Notes: a model not told the origin generated them from the sequence alone. Positions 42,078 through 50,696 are shown, numbered from the stretch's first letter. The stretch is DNA of 64,000 nt from Granulicella sibirica (GCF_004115155.1 NZ_RDSM01000001.1:1860001-1924000); one strand, 5' to 3'. A program made the numbers and translations.

Positions 42078-42339
42078 CCTATGTTTCTCCGTGTGAGCAC
42101 CGGCGCTCGTGATGCGGTGCTTCGGTTATGTTTCCGGTAGGCCCGCGTATGGTAACCCCGAAAAGTTTGTGGATTGTCTGTAGTTGGACTTGCAACTTTC
42201 GTGCCATTCTCCAAACTGTCACAAACGGCTTGTTTTCAGGTTTATTGCAGCCACGCGATGCGTCGGATATGAATTTCTGTAGAAAAACGGGAAAAGTGAC
42301 TTTAGTGCTACGTTTGTATGGATTTTGGCGGAGACGGAG
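42078..42339. other. 262-bp divergent gap between the receptor and rlmH
   Basis: No gene seen. The region is AT-richer than its surroundings and should carry both promoters. A 71-residue frame here (42128-42343) has no family features and overlaps the likely rlmH start. None of the repeat families occurs in it. Confidence 0.5.
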
Positions 42340-42795
42340 ATGATGGAGATCGTTCAGAGCTGGATTGCGCCACGCACCACGGAACGGGCGGCGGCGGGGG
42401 GCGATCTGATCGCGGATTATCACCAGCGGAGCGCGCGCTATTGCCCGTGCGAGCGGGAGTCGTTTTTGGATGAGGGGGCGTTCTGGGGCTGGGTGGAGAA
42501 GCAGGGCGGCCGGGGAAGGACGTTTATCGTGCTGCTGGATTCGCGGGGGAAACAGATGTCGTCGGAGGCCTTTGCCGAGAGGCTTGGGCGGCTTCGGGAT
42601 GACGGGGTGAGGCGGCTGGTGCTGGCGATCGGGCCGGCGGACGGGTGGACAGCGGCTTCGCGGGAGAGGGCGGATCTACTGCTGTCGTTTGGGCTGATGA
42701 CGCTTCCGCATCAATTAGCGCGGGTGGTTCTGGCGGAACAGGTGTACCGGGCGCTCACGATCCTGGCGGGGCATCCCTATCATTGTGGGCATTAG
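42340..42795 (+). CDS. rlmH: 23S rRNA pseudouridine-1915 N3-methyltransferase
   Basis: The 151-residue SPOUT methyltransferase has VLLDSRGKQMSSEAFAERL, LVLAIGPADGWT (the SAM-binding knot region, where the usual GGPEG is replaced by GPADG), LLLSFGLMTLPHQLARVVLAEQVYRALTILAGHPYH. The C-terminal HPYH is the RlmH hallmark. Two adjacent ATGs (42340, 42343) follow GGAG; a TTG at 42325 gives a longer, less likely form. It modifies a base in helix 69 of 70S ribosomes. It is 6 bp from the stop of a small convergent gene. Confidence 0.92.
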   Translation: MMEIVQSWIAPRTTERAAAGGDLIADYHQRSARYCPCERESFLDEGAFWGWVEKQGGRGRTFIVLLDSRGKQMSSEAFAERLGRLRDDGVRRLVLAIGPADGWTAASRERADLLLSFGLMTLPHQLARVVLAEQVYRALTILAGHPYHCGH

Positions 42796-42800
42796 GCGAA

Positions 42801-43037
42801 TCAGTCTGCCGCCGGTTTGCGGCCCTTGTTGTGGCGGACGGTGTGCTCTTCCACACATTTGTCGGAGACGAAGACAGGGTTTGGGCACTTTCCGGCGGCG
42901 GCGCGGGTGAAGGACCGATAGAGCTTGGAGACGTCGACGCGGCCGTTGTGCAGTTCGCGGTCCATGGCCGCGTGCATGGCGGAGATGAGTTCCTCGCGGA
43001 GTTCGTTGAAGACTTTGTCTATATAGATGTAGGGCAC
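42801..43037 (-). CDS. Small protein of unknown function, 78 aa
   Basis: GTG 43037 is preceded by CGGAG at a proper distance, which supports translation. The protein begins MPYIYIDKVFNELREELISAMHAAMDRELHNG, an amphipathic helical stretch, then has VSKLYRSFTRAAAGKCPNPVFVSDKCVEEH and ends in basic residues. Two cysteines in KCPNP and DKCVEEH could bind a metal or form a disulfide, but there is no complete motif. It lies between rlmH (convergent) and accD (divergent). No family is recognised. Confidence 0.6.
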   Translation of the reverse strand: MPYIYIDKVFNELREELISAMHAAMDRELHNGRVDVSKLYRSFTRAAAGKCPNPVFVSDKCVEEHTVRHNKGRKPAAD

Positions 43038-43154
43038 GAGTTCTCCGCGTCCTCAAGGAAGGAACGCTCTGCCTAAGCCTACCAGTGAGGTGATCGGGCG
43101 CGGGAGGCGGCGCGCCGGTACAATGGTTGGAGCTTTGCGGAAGGCAATGAAGCA

Positions 43155-44000
43155 ATGACCTGGTTCAAACGAGAAGATCACGAGATCATCAACGACTCCG
43201 AGAAGACGGTACGGACGGAGGGTCTCTGGATCAAGTGCGACAACTGCCGGAAGATCCTGTGGAAGGCCGATTTAGAAGCGAACCTTCAGGTCTGCATGTA
43301 CTGTGGGAAGCACTTCCGGATCGACGCGCGGAGCCGGATCGAGATCCTGATGGAACCGGGTTTTGAACTGGTTGACCTGGAGCTGAAGTCGACGGACCCC
43401 CTGAACTTCTGCGATCTGAAGCCTTACAAGAGAAGGCTGGCGGAGGCGCAGGAGAAAACCGGGTTAAATGATGCGATCGTGAATGCAATCGGGCAGATTG
43501 GCTCCCACGACGTTGTGATGAGCGTGATGGAGTATGGGTTCATCGGCGGAAGCATGGGAGCGGTCGTTGGGGAGACGATTGCCCGGGCTATCGATCGGTC
43601 GCTGGCGACGTCGAATCCGCTGATCATCGTTGCAGCCTCAGGCGGAGCGAGGATGATGGAGGGGATCGCGTCGCTGATGCAGTTGGCGAAGATCTCGAGC
43701 GGGCTTGCCCGGCTGGATGACGCGAAGATTCCCTATATCTCGGTGATGACGGATCCGACTACCGGTGGCGTTACAGCGAGTTTTGCGATGCTTGGGGATT
43801 TGAATATCGCGGAACCGGGTGCGCTGATTGGGTTTGCGGGGCCGCGGGTGATCGAGCAGACGATCCGGCAGAAGCTCCCGGAGGGGTTCCAGCGGTCGGA
43901 GTTTCTGCTGCAGCATGGGTTTCTGGATGCAATCGTGCCGCGCAAAGAGATGAAGGGGTACCTCGCGCAGGCGCTGGACTGGATGGCTCCGAAGGCTTAG
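43155..44000 (+). CDS. accD: Acetyl-CoA carboxylase carboxyltransferase subunit beta
   Basis: The 281-residue subunit makes malonyl-CoA with AccA in the first step of fatty acid synthesis. The N-terminal zinc ribbon is Cys28, Cys31, Cys47 and Cys50 (CDNC and CMYC), which also lets the protein bind mRNA in E. coli. The crotonase-fold part has GFIGGSMGAVVGE, IIVAASGGARMMEGI, SVMTDPTTGGVTASFAMLGD and GFAGPRVIEQTIRQKLPEGFQ. TACAAT at 43118-43123 could be its -10 box, and GGAAGG precedes the start. A strong terminator follows. accA is not in the window. Confidence 0.97.
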   Translation: MTWFKREDHEIINDSEKTVRTEGLWIKCDNCRKILWKADLEANLQVCMYCGKHFRIDARSRIEILMEPGFELVDLELKSTDPLNFCDLKPYKRRLAEAQEKTGLNDAIVNAIGQIGSHDVVMSVMEYGFIGGSMGAVVGETIARAIDRSLATSNPLIIVAASGGARMMEGIASLMQLAKISSGLARLDDAKIPYISVMTDPTTGGVTASFAMLGDLNIAEPGALIGFAGPRVIEQTIRQKLPEGFQRSEFLLQHGFLDAIVPRKEMKGYLAQALDWMAPKA

Positions 44001-44016
44001 GCATGATTTAGGGCGC

Positions 44017-44054
44017 AAAAGGAGGCGAGAGCTTATGCTCCCGCCTCCTTTTGT
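44017..44054. terminator. Bidirectional intrinsic terminator after accD
   Basis: AAAAGGAGGCG and CGCCTCCTTTT pair around an inner GAGC-TTAT-GCTC hairpin with one A/C mismatch. The T-runs on both sides allow use by accD and by the convergent peptidase gene. Confidence 0.88.
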
Positions 44055-44067
44055 TTGTAACGGATTG

Positions 44068-45843
44068 CTAGTGGGTGGTATCCGCAGGGCCGGTGGCGTT
44101 TGGGTAGATCCCTTCGATGGGCGCGGAGAGCTGCTTCTCGTTTTCGGGATGCGGAAAGGGCTTGCGGGGCATCATGGCTTCGCGTTCGGAGGTGTTGTAG
44201 AGGAAGATGGCTTCGACGACGGCTGCCTCCTCAAGATCGGTGGCGTGGAGACGGTCGACGGTATCCATGTTGGAGTGGTGGGTGCGGGTAGCGTAGTCCA
44301 TCGGATCCTGGATGAACTGGAAGCCGGGGAGGCCGACGGCGTCGAAGGCGAGGTGATCGGTGCCGCCGGTGTCGCGCGTGGTGATCGTGGAGACCCCGAG
44401 GTCGGCGAGCGGGGCGATCCACTGCTTGAAGATGGGCGCGATGGCGAAGTTGCCCTGGGTGTAGACGCCGCGGACCATGCCTGTGCCGTTATCGAGATTG
44501 TAGTAGGCATCGAGAGTCTCCCACTCTTTTGTCGTCTTGAGCGGGCCGTGGTTGCGGCTCATGAAAGAGGGTGTTCCTGCCGGATCGGGGGTCCTGGAGG
44601 GCTCGAAGTCACCGAAGTGAGTCTTCACATAGCCCAGGGAGCCGTAGAGGCCCTGCTCTTCACCGGACCAGAGAGCGATGCGGATGGTCCGGCGGGGCTT
44701 GATGCCGAGCGTCTTGAGGATGCGGACGGCCTCCATCGCTACGACGGAGCCGGCTCCATTATCAGTAGCGCCGGTGCCGGAGATCCAGCTATCGAGATGG
44801 CCGCCGACCATGACGACCTCATCCTTCAGCTTGGGATCGGTACCGGGGATCTCGGCCACGGTATTGAAGCCGTGCTCGTGGTCACCGGTGGTCTTGGTCT
44901 CGATGTTGAGCTCGAGGGTGACTGGAACCTTGTTCTGGAGGAGACGGCCGAGGCGGTTGTACTGCTCGACGACCATGACGGCGTTGGGGATGGTGACGGC
45001 GTTCTCGCGGGTCTGGGCCCCACGGATGAGGTTGGCGCCGTTGTCGTCGAAGATGATGCCGGTTCCGCCGCCGCTTGAACCATCGCGGGAGGGAGTGATG
45101 ATGGCCACGACACCTTCATCGACCATGAGCTTGAGGGCCTTTGTGCGTAGGGCGGCGAGGCGGAGACGTTCTGCGATGGGATAGGCTCCGGCACGCGAAG
45201 CCTGGGGGCCCTCCATCTCCTTGAGCTGCTCGGGGGTATAGCGGGTGAAGAGCGGATCGGTAATGTCGGGCGTGGCGCGCATGGCGCCGAGAAGAACGAT
45301 TTTGCCGGAGAGCTTGCCCTTGAACTTGTCGAGCGAGGCTTCGTCCTGAAGCTCGACGTAGACGGCGTCGGCGGTGATTGGACCCTTGGTGGGCGGCGAC
45401 CATGGGGCGGCCTGGGCCCAGAGCGGTTCGGGATCGGGCGAGACCATACGGACCCAGGTGTTGATCTGCTGCCAGCCCATGCCGAACTCGCCCCAGTCTT
45501 CAAGGTGCGCGTTTTCGAGGCCGATCTTAGTCAAGGTGTCGCGGGTCCAGGCGTTGGCCTTGGCCATATTCGGCGAGCCGGTGAGGCGCGGACCGATGCC
45601 GTCATTAAGAGCTCCGGCGAATTCCATTACGTGCGAGTGGCGGAGGCCTTCTTCGCGTATGCGCTGGTACATGGTGAGGTCGAGGCTTTCCTGCGCGGGC
45701 TGCGGGCCGTAGGCGCTTTCAGCCTTCTTTTCGGCCTTGGCGTCGAGCGACTTTTTCTGGGCGGGGAGAAGCGTGGGGAGGGTGAGGCAGGCGAGCGTGG
45801 CGAAGCAGATGCTCCGATGCACGGCGGAGCGGGCGATGGACAT
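44068..45843 (-). CDS. Exported M28-family metallopeptidase (carboxypeptidase Q-like)
   Basis: The 591-residue protein has a signal peptide (ICFATLACLTLPTLLPAQ). A PA-like domain is inserted at about 150-290 (KLSGKIVLLGAM). The M28 zinc site reads MVGGHLDSWISGTGATDNGAG (first His, bridging Asp), then LWSGEEQGLYGS (catalytic Glu pair), YNLDNGTG (Asp) and the final His in TRTHHSNMDTVDRL. It is a dizinc exopeptidase acting outside the cytoplasm, likely on dipeptides or peptide C-termini. ATG 45843 is preferred over 45891 because it starts the signal peptide and follows GGAGG. Confidence 0.92.
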   Translation of the reverse strand: MSIARSAVHRSICFATLACLTLPTLLPAQKKSLDAKAEKKAESAYGPQPAQESLDLTMYQRIREEGLRHSHVMEFAGALNDGIGPRLTGSPNMAKANAWTRDTLTKIGLENAHLEDWGEFGMGWQQINTWVRMVSPDPEPLWAQAAPWSPPTKGPITADAVYVELQDEASLDKFKGKLSGKIVLLGAMRATPDITDPLFTRYTPEQLKEMEGPQASRAGAYPIAERLRLAALRTKALKLMVDEGVVAIITPSRDGSSGGGTGIIFDDNGANLIRGAQTRENAVTIPNAVMVVEQYNRLGRLLQNKVPVTLELNIETKTTGDHEHGFNTVAEIPGTDPKLKDEVVMVGGHLDSWISGTGATDNGAGSVVAMEAVRILKTLGIKPRRTIRIALWSGEEQGLYGSLGYVKTHFGDFEPSRTPDPAGTPSFMSRNHGPLKTTKEWETLDAYYNLDNGTGMVRGVYTQGNFAIAPIFKQWIAPLADLGVSTITTRDTGGTDHLAFDAVGLPGFQFIQDPMDYATRTHHSNMDTVDRLHATDLEEAAVVEAIFLYNTSEREAMMPRKPFPHPENEKQLSAPIEGIYPNATGPADTTH

Positions 45844-45920
45844 TTCGGGTCGAGCCTCCAGGCAGATGTCGTGGAGGCTTGAGGATAACAAAAGAACGTG
45901 GGGTGAATATCCGGTTTGAA

Positions 45921-46250
45921 TCAGGCGCGTCGAAGCTGGCGGCGTGCCCAGAGGGTTCCCAGGTAAGCGTAGGCGATGAAGAGAACGACGACGCCGATGG
46001 GGAGGCCGAAGCGCTTGTAGGCGAAGGAGTAGTCGATCGCGTGGCTGCCTGCGGTGTTGTACACAAGAAGCGAGATGATGCCGACGAAGGTCGCGGCGAA
46101 GAAGGCGGCGAAGCCTGTTGCGGTTGCCATGAGGAGGCTGGTGAACCAGCCGAGATCGCCGACGGGAACACCGAAGAAGTATCCCTGGCCGGAGAGACGG
46201 GGTGTGGGAGAAGCGGGTCGGGTTTGCTTGCTCGTCTGAGTCGGGGTCAT
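45921..46250 (-). CDS. Small membrane protein, 109 aa
   Basis: The N-terminus (TPTQTSKQTRPASPTPR) is polar and Pro/Thr-rich. Two hydrophobic segments follow: about 35-63 (FTSLLMATATGFAAFFAATF with VGIISLLVYN) and about 82-100 (LPIGVVVLFIAYAYLG), ending in a basic tail RRQLRRA. This predicts a two-span inner-membrane protein with cytoplasmic ends. ATG 46250 has AGGTAG upstream. It is divergent from the 252-residue protein (35 bp) and lies 78 bp upstream of the M28 peptidase gene on the same strand. No family is recognised. Confidence 0.7.
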   Translation of the reverse strand: MTPTQTSKQTRPASPTPRLSGQGYFFGVPVGDLGWFTSLLMATATGFAAFFAATFVGIISLLVYNTAGSHAIDYSFAYKRFGLPIGVVVLFIAYAYLGTLWARRQLRRA

Positions 46251-46284
46251 AGGGCTACCTTCTTCTACAGATAGAATACCGCTC

Positions 46285-47043
46285 ATGGCAGAGGGTTTGG
46301 ACAACGGGTTGGTGCGCGCGATCGACGTGGCGCGGGATGTGATTTTGCGGCACGCGCCGAATGGCGTGGCTTTTGGTGTGTACGGCGATTCGGGGCTCTC
46401 CGACCAGGAGCTCGAGAGGCTTGTTCAGGCAGTGCCGCTTGAAGTCGCCGGGAAGCTGGGGTTGAAACAATACTTTTTCGTGCCGCTTGCGATGAATGCC
46501 GGGCGGAGGGGTGGGGATGCCGAGACGATGATCGCGCCCACCTATACGACTGAGCTTGCGGATGATGCGATCTGCCATCGGAATGTGAAGCTTGGGCCTT
46601 CGGTGGATGGGGTTTTTCTCTCGACACGGCTGCTTGGGGACAAGTTTGCCATTGCTTTCGAGCTTTTTATCAACGTGGGACATGGGTTTGTTGAGGTTGC
46701 GGGGGTTCCGGCGGCGTTTGCGGAGCTTTGCTGGTCTCAGGCATTGGCGGATGTAAGGGGCGAGACTAGCCAGGATTCGTGGGAGAGCCGGGGGCTTGCG
46801 CTCGCCGAAAAAGGCAAGGTGGACGAGAAGGCCAAGGGCGAGTACATCGAGGCGGCGTTCTCGGATGGGCTCGCGATTTACCTGCTTTCGCTTTCTGTCG
46901 ACTTCGACTATTCGGAACTGCGGGAGAGAGAGTACCCGCTGCTTGCGCCGCAGGCTCTGGCGGAGCGGCTGCGGCTTGTGGCGAAGCTGTTTCCTCCGAA
47001 TCCTGGGTATGAGTTCGCGATCAAATATCGGCGGCGGGCGTAA
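46285..47043 (+). CDS. Protein of unknown function, 252 aa
   Basis: I do not recognise a family. The protein is soluble, acidic, and without signal peptide. Notable segments are HAPNGVAFGVYGDSGLSDQE near residue 22, LGLKQYFFVPLAMNAGRR, FELFINVGHGFVEVAGVPAAF and a C-terminal SVDFDYSELREREYPLLAPQ. No catalytic pattern is visible. The stop is 3 bp from the ruvA stop (convergent). Codon use is like its neighbours, so it is a real resident gene. Confidence 0.75.
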   Translation: MAEGLDNGLVRAIDVARDVILRHAPNGVAFGVYGDSGLSDQELERLVQAVPLEVAGKLGLKQYFFVPLAMNAGRRGGDAETMIAPTYTTELADDAICHRNVKLGPSVDGVFLSTRLLGDKFAIAFELFINVGHGFVEVAGVPAAFAELCWSQALADVRGETSQDSWESRGLALAEKGKVDEKAKGEYIEAAFSDGLAIYLLSLSVDFDYSELREREYPLLAPQALAERLRLVAKLFPPNPGYEFAIKYRRRA

Positions 47044-47046
47044 GCC

Positions 47047-47652
47047 TCAGCGAATGCTGGACATGGCTGCGCGGAAGAGAGACTCGAAGTCGGCGGCGGA
47101 TTCGGGGTGGCGGGCGATGGCACCTTCGATGGCCTTCTGGGCGGCGGGGCGCGGGTAGCCTAGGTTGACCAATGCCGAGAGGGCGTCTTCGGCGGCGGGG
47201 CCGTAGTGGGTCGTGGTGGTGGTTTGTGGAGTGGCGGAGGGGTAGGCAAGGTCGTCCAGTTTATCTTTCAGCTCCAGGACGACTCTTTCGGCAGTTTTCT
47301 TGCCGATTCCGGGGATTTTTGTAAGGGTTGCGTGATCGGAGCCTCGGATGGCGTTGACGAGGCGTTCGGGGGCTATGCCGCTCAGGACCGTAATTGCCAG
47401 CTTCGGGCCTATGCCTGTGATCGTCAAGAGCTTCTCGAAGAGGCGTTTTTCGTGCAGTTCGGCGAAGCCGAAGAGGGCTAGCTGATCCTCGGCCACCCTG
47501 GTGTAGATGTGGAGAGCTATCTCGCTCCCCTCGTTGGGGATTGAGGTAAAAGTCGTGACGGAGATGGCCACTTCGTAACCTACGCCGGCGCATTCGACGA
47601 TTGCCTGGTTGGGGGATTTGGTGAGAAGGCGGCCGCGCAGGTGGGCAATCAT
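47047..47652 (-). CDS. ruvA: Holliday junction branch-migration protein RuvA
   Basis: The 201-residue protein has the three RuvA domains: the N-terminal OB-fold (MIAHLRGRLLTKSPNQAIVECAGVGYEVAIS), tandem helix-hairpin-helix motifs (LLTITGIGPKLAITVLSGI and LTKIPGIGKKTAERVVLELKDKL), and the C-terminal domain (DALSALVNLGYPRPAAQKAIEGA) that contacts RuvB. It recognises four-way junctions and loads RuvB. Neither ruvB nor ruvC is adjacent. It is downstream of DUF1059 on the same strand with a 57-bp gap. Confidence 0.97.
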   Translation of the reverse strand: MIAHLRGRLLTKSPNQAIVECAGVGYEVAISVTTFTSIPNEGSEIALHIYTRVAEDQLALFGFAELHEKRLFEKLLTITGIGPKLAITVLSGIAPERLVNAIRGSDHATLTKIPGIGKKTAERVVLELKDKLDDLAYPSATPQTTTTTHYGPAAEDALSALVNLGYPRPAAQKAIEGAIARHPESAADFESLFRAAMSSIR

Positions 47653-47709
47653 GCGTCTTAGTGTACGTTTTGGTTCGGCAGGATGTGGGCCATTGTGCGG
47701 TAAACGTGG

Positions 47710-47895
47710 TTAGCCGTTGCGACGAATGGCTTCGAGGACGTGCTCGACGGCCTGGTCCTTGAAGTGGGTCAGGTTGTGGACCTCGGCCGCGTGCTTCTCG
47801 ATGACGGGGAGCATCTCGTCTTCGGAGTTTCCTTCGAGCTGCCAATTGCAGTCGTAGCCTACGTCCTTGCAGTGGAAGTGCTTCTTCGCGGCCAT
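47710..47895 (-). CDS. DUF1059 family small protein
   Basis: The 61-residue protein has HFHCKDVGYDCNWQLEGNSEDEML and KHAAEVHNLT, the Cys/His pattern of the DUF1059 family (C12, C19 and a C-terminal His pair), suggesting a small metal-binding fold. The function is not known. GAGGTGA precedes the ATG. It lies downstream of pspA by 82 bp and could be the last gene of the membrane-stress cluster, or travel with ruvA. Confidence 0.85.
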   Translation of the reverse strand: MAAKKHFHCKDVGYDCNWQLEGNSEDEMLPVIEKHAAEVHNLTHFKDQAVEHVLEAIRRNG

Positions 47896-47977
47896 GGATC
47901 ACCTCTTTGCGGGTGAGATGCCGGGTGGGGCGAACGTCTCCGCGATGATGTTGATGGGCCGGTAATGTGGGCTGGCG

Positions 47978-48640
47978 CTATTGGAGTAGGCGGTTCTGGT
48001 TTCGGTTTTTCAGGTCCTGGAGGAGGGCTTCGACCTTGTCTTCGCGCTCCATGTTCTGGAACTGGTCTTCGAGGGTGGGCTCGGTGAGGAGGGCGTTGTG
48101 GGCGGCGTTGGTGGATTCGGTCTGGGTGATGGTGGTGCGGAGGCGGTTGAGGGTGGTGGTGGGGTCTTGAGCGCCTGACGGGGTAGCCTTCTGGATGGCG
48201 CGGGCGCGGCGGGCGCGGGCGATCAGGAGGTCGGTCTCGGTGCGGGTCTCGGCTAGTTTTTGCTGGAGGCGGTTGTAGGCGGCGCGGAGGTTTTCGGTCT
48301 CGGTGGTTTGATCCTCCAACTGCTGGGTGAAGCCCTCGGCTAGCTGCTGGCTGGCGAGGGAACGCTCGAGGGCGGCACGGGCGAGGTCGTCCTGCTGGCG
48401 GGTGACGGCAAGCTCGGCCTTGTGATGCCACTCCTGGGCAGAGGCTTCGTGGTCTTTGCGCTTCTTCTGGAGGAGGTGCTGGTCGGCGATGGCGATGGCT
48501 ACCTGGGTCTTCACCTGAAGGAGCTGGTTTTCCATGTCCAGGACTAACTGGCGGGCCAGTTTTTCGGGGTCCTCGGCGCGCTCAATGAGGTCGTTGATGT
48601 TGGCGCGGAGGAGGGTGGCTACGCGTTCGAGGAGGGCCAT
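47978..48640 (-). CDS. PspA/IM30 family membrane-stress protein
   Basis: The 220-residue protein is almost entirely helical coiled coil. The N-terminal MALLERVATLLRANINDLIERAEDPEKLARQLVLDME (positions 1-37) is the amphipathic membrane-binding helix and PspA signature, followed by long Glu/Gln/Arg-rich helices to about 200. Such proteins polymerise on damaged inner membrane (ESCRT-III-like) and limit proton leakage. ATG 48640 is chosen for the family N-terminus; AGGA lies upstream. It belongs to the same-strand series with the flotillin and NfeD-like genes, a known functional set. No PspF or PspC is present. Confidence 0.92.
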   Translation of the reverse strand: MALLERVATLLRANINDLIERAEDPEKLARQLVLDMENQLLQVKTQVAIAIADQHLLQKKRKDHEASAQEWHHKAELAVTRQQDDLARAALERSLASQQLAEGFTQQLEDQTTETENLRAAYNRLQQKLAETRTETDLLIARARRARAIQKATPSGAQDPTTTLNRLRTTITQTESTNAAHNALLTEPTLEDQFQNMEREDKVEALLQDLKNRNQNRLLQ

Positions 48641-48695
48641 GATGGTTCCTTTCGGGGCTTCCGGGGCTGACGCCCTTTGGCTTGGCTGATGGTGA

Positions 48696-48717
48696 TGGCA
48701 CGGATGAGGCCGTGCCA
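48696..48717. repeat. Small hairpin R3, second copy
   Basis: TGGCACGG and CCGTGCCA pair around ATGAGG. This resembles 19352-19371, with a loop similar to that of R2. It lies in the upstream region of pspA. Confidence 0.7.
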
Positions 48718-48750
48718 ATAAGCAGGACAGTTGGACGGTGGTGCATTACT

Positions 48751-48812
48751 GCAACGACAACAGAAGACGCAGATTCTCTTCGGGAATGACAACCAGAAAG
48801 GCAACGGCAACG
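48751..48812 (-). repeat. Dispersed palindromic repeat R1, short form
   Basis: On the reverse strand: TTTCTGGTTGTCATTCCCGA with AGAGAATCTGCGTC. It fills most of the gap between the 75-residue membrane protein and pspA. Confidence 0.85.
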
Positions 48813-48815
48813 GCT

Positions 48816-49043
48816 TTAGAAGCGGCGGTCGAATAGGCGCTCTAGGGCTACGAGGGCGAGGATGGTCATGAGGCCTCCGCCGAAGCGGGGGCGGCCGTAG
48901 CCTCCGCAGTTGTTGTAGCCGTAGCCGTTTCCATAGCCCCAGTGGCGGCGGTGGTGATGGTGGTGTCCGAAGACGATGCGGCGGACGACGTGGACGATGA
49001 AGAAGATTATGAGGGCGGGGGCGATGAGCAGGAGGGTGATCAT
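48816..49043 (-). CDS. Small His- and Gly/Tyr-rich membrane protein, 75 aa
   Basis: A hydrophobic segment (ITLLLIAPALIIFFIVHVV, about 2-20) is followed by RRIVFGHHHHHRRHW with five consecutive histidines and a Gly/Tyr/Asn-rich stretch (GYGNGYGYNNCGGYGRP). A second short hydrophobic helix (LMTILALVALERL) ends the protein. The histidine cluster may bind metal or lipid head groups. AGGAAA lies upstream of the ATG. The gene sits between the flotillin and pspA genes in the same orientation, so a role in the same membrane-stress unit is plausible. No named family is recognised. Confidence 0.7.
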   Translation of the reverse strand: MITLLLIAPALIIFFIVHVVRRIVFGHHHHHRRHWGYGNGYGYNNCGGYGRPRFGGGLMTILALVALERLFDRRF

Positions 49044-49109
49044 GGGTCGTTTCCTTTGGAACGATCGGATGAAGGTGGTGGGTTTGCCTTGGACGTTGTT
49101 GCCGGTTCT

Positions 49110-49153
49110 CCCACCTTCGGCACGATGGAACCGTGCCTAAGGTGGGGCACCCC
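49110..49153. repeat. Hairpin repeat R2, extended stem
   Basis: CCCACCTTCGGCACG and CGTGCCTAAGGTGGG pair with the same single mismatch as other copies, loop ATGGAAC, tail GGCACCCC. It lies between the flotillin and small membrane protein genes. Confidence 0.88.
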
Positions 49154-49178
49154 GGTGTAGATGGGCGAGGGGCCCGGG

Positions 49179-50642
49179 TTAGTTGGGCTTGATTTCGCTG
49201 CTGGTTTCGGAGCGGGGCTCCATGGGTTTGATCTGGCCCATGAGGTCGGACATCTTCATGCCGGTGAGGGACTCGAGAAGGGCTGGGACCTGTGCGGCGA
49301 TCTTGGTGACCTCGCCGGTGACGCGGCTAGCTCCCATGCCTCCACCGCTCTCTTCGCCGGTTGAGATGATGGTGATCTTGTCGACCTTCGAGAGAGGCTC
49401 GGCCATGGCGCGGACGACTTCGGCCATGTTGGTGATGAGCTTGTCGACGATGGCGGCCTGTGTCCACTCCTGGTAGGCTTCGGCCTTGACGTTCATGGCC
49501 TTGGCTTCGGCTTCGCCCTTCTGGAAGATGACGTCGGCTTCGGCCTGACCCTGGAGGCGTGTGATCGCGGCCTGCGCCTCACCCTGAACGCGGGCGGCGG
49601 CGGCGAGACCTTCGGCCTGGATGGTGGCGCGGGATTTCTCGGCCGTGGCGATATTGGTGATGCGGCGGGCTTCGATCTCAGAGGCCTTGAGGACGGTGGA
49701 GATGAGCTCGTTCTCGTGGCGTGCGATTTCAGCTTCCTGGACCTTGATCTGGGCTTCCTTCTCGACCTGGAGGATCTTTTGCTGCTCGGCGACGACCTGC
49801 TGCTGCATGACGTTCGTCTGGAGTTCGTAGGCCTTGTCGGCCTGGGCTTCTTGACGACGCGACTGCTCGGTGAACTGGGCCTTCTGGATGTCGAGGTCGC
49901 GCTGGGCCTGGGCCTGCTTGGCTAACGACGCGGTCTCGGCGATGACGCGATCCTGATCGGACGCGGCCTTGGCGATGGCAGCTTCGCGAAGAGCGTTGGC
50001 GCGACGGATAGCGGTGTCGCGTTCGGCTTCGGCGGCGGCGATTTCGGCGTCGCGCTTGATGCGGGCTACGTCGGGGCGGCCCATGTTGGTGATGTACTCG
50101 TTCTTGTCGCGGACCTCGCGGATGGTGAACGACACGACTTCGAGGCCCATCTTCGAGAGGTCATCGAGACACGTGGCGCGCATGCGCTCGGCGACCATCT
50201 CGGGCTCCTTCACGATCTGCTCGACGGTCAACTGGCCGATGATGCCGCGGAGATGGCCTTCCATGACGAGGCGGATGAGGGCCTCCTTCTGGTCGGGGGT
50301 CTTCGAGAGGAACTGCTCGGCGGCGGTGAGGATGGACTCGTGGTCCGAGCGGACCTTGATCTGGGCGACGGCTTCGACGGTGACGGCGACGCCCTGCTTG
50401 GTGTAGAGGTCCTGCTGGGGCGCGACGTCGAAGCTCATGAGCTCGAGGGTGAGGGCGCGGTAGGTTTCGACGACCGGGAAGATGACGGCGCCGCCCTTGG
50501 TGATGACGCGCGCGGCACGGTAGCCGTAGACGATGATGGCTTCGTTGGGGCCGGCCTTGCGGTAGAGGCGGCCTATGGACGAGAAGAGGATGAGCGTGGC
50601 GAGAATGACGAGGCCGACGACGACGATGACGGAGGTGGACAT
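49179..50642 (-). CDS. Flotillin-family SPFH protein (YqiK/FloT-like)
   Basis: The 487-residue protein has one N-terminal membrane segment (VIVVVGLVILATLILF), then an SPFH/PHB domain (about 30-190) containing GPNEAIIVYGYRAARVITKGGAVIFPVVETYRALTLELMSFDV in pieces. A long flotillin coiled coil (about 200-400) with many AEA/EAE repeats (AAAEAERDTAIRRANALREA) follows, then a C-terminal VDKITIISTGEESGGGMGASRVTGEV. It should form membrane microdomains. AGGAG precedes the ATG. The upstream NfeD/YqiJ-like gene matches the yqiJ-yqiK pairing. Confidence 0.95.
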   Translation of the reverse strand: MSTSVIVVVGLVILATLILFSSIGRLYRKAGPNEAIIVYGYRAARVITKGGAVIFPVVETYRALTLELMSFDVAPQQDLYTKQGVAVTVEAVAQIKVRSDHESILTAAEQFLSKTPDQKEALIRLVMEGHLRGIIGQLTVEQIVKEPEMVAERMRATCLDDLSKMGLEVVSFTIREVRDKNEYITNMGRPDVARIKRDAEIAAAEAERDTAIRRANALREAAIAKAASDQDRVIAETASLAKQAQAQRDLDIQKAQFTEQSRRQEAQADKAYELQTNVMQQQVVAEQQKILQVEKEAQIKVQEAEIARHENELISTVLKASEIEARRITNIATAEKSRATIQAEGLAAAARVQGEAQAAITRLQGQAEADVIFQKGEAEAKAMNVKAEAYQEWTQAAIVDKLITNMAEVVRAMAEPLSKVDKITIISTGEESGGGMGASRVTGEVTKIAAQVPALLESLTGMKMSDLMGQIKPMEPRSETSSEIKPN

Positions 50643-50696
50643 GACTTCCTGGCTCCTTTGGAGCTGAAGCGGTTATAGGTTCGGATGGAGCAAGAG

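Noticed and set aside
42128..42343. 71-residue frame upstream of rlmH as a gene or as the rlmH N-terminus
   Set aside because: It ends out of frame with rlmH and lacks a ribosome-binding site; rlmH from 42340 already has family length. A frameshift is therefore not required.
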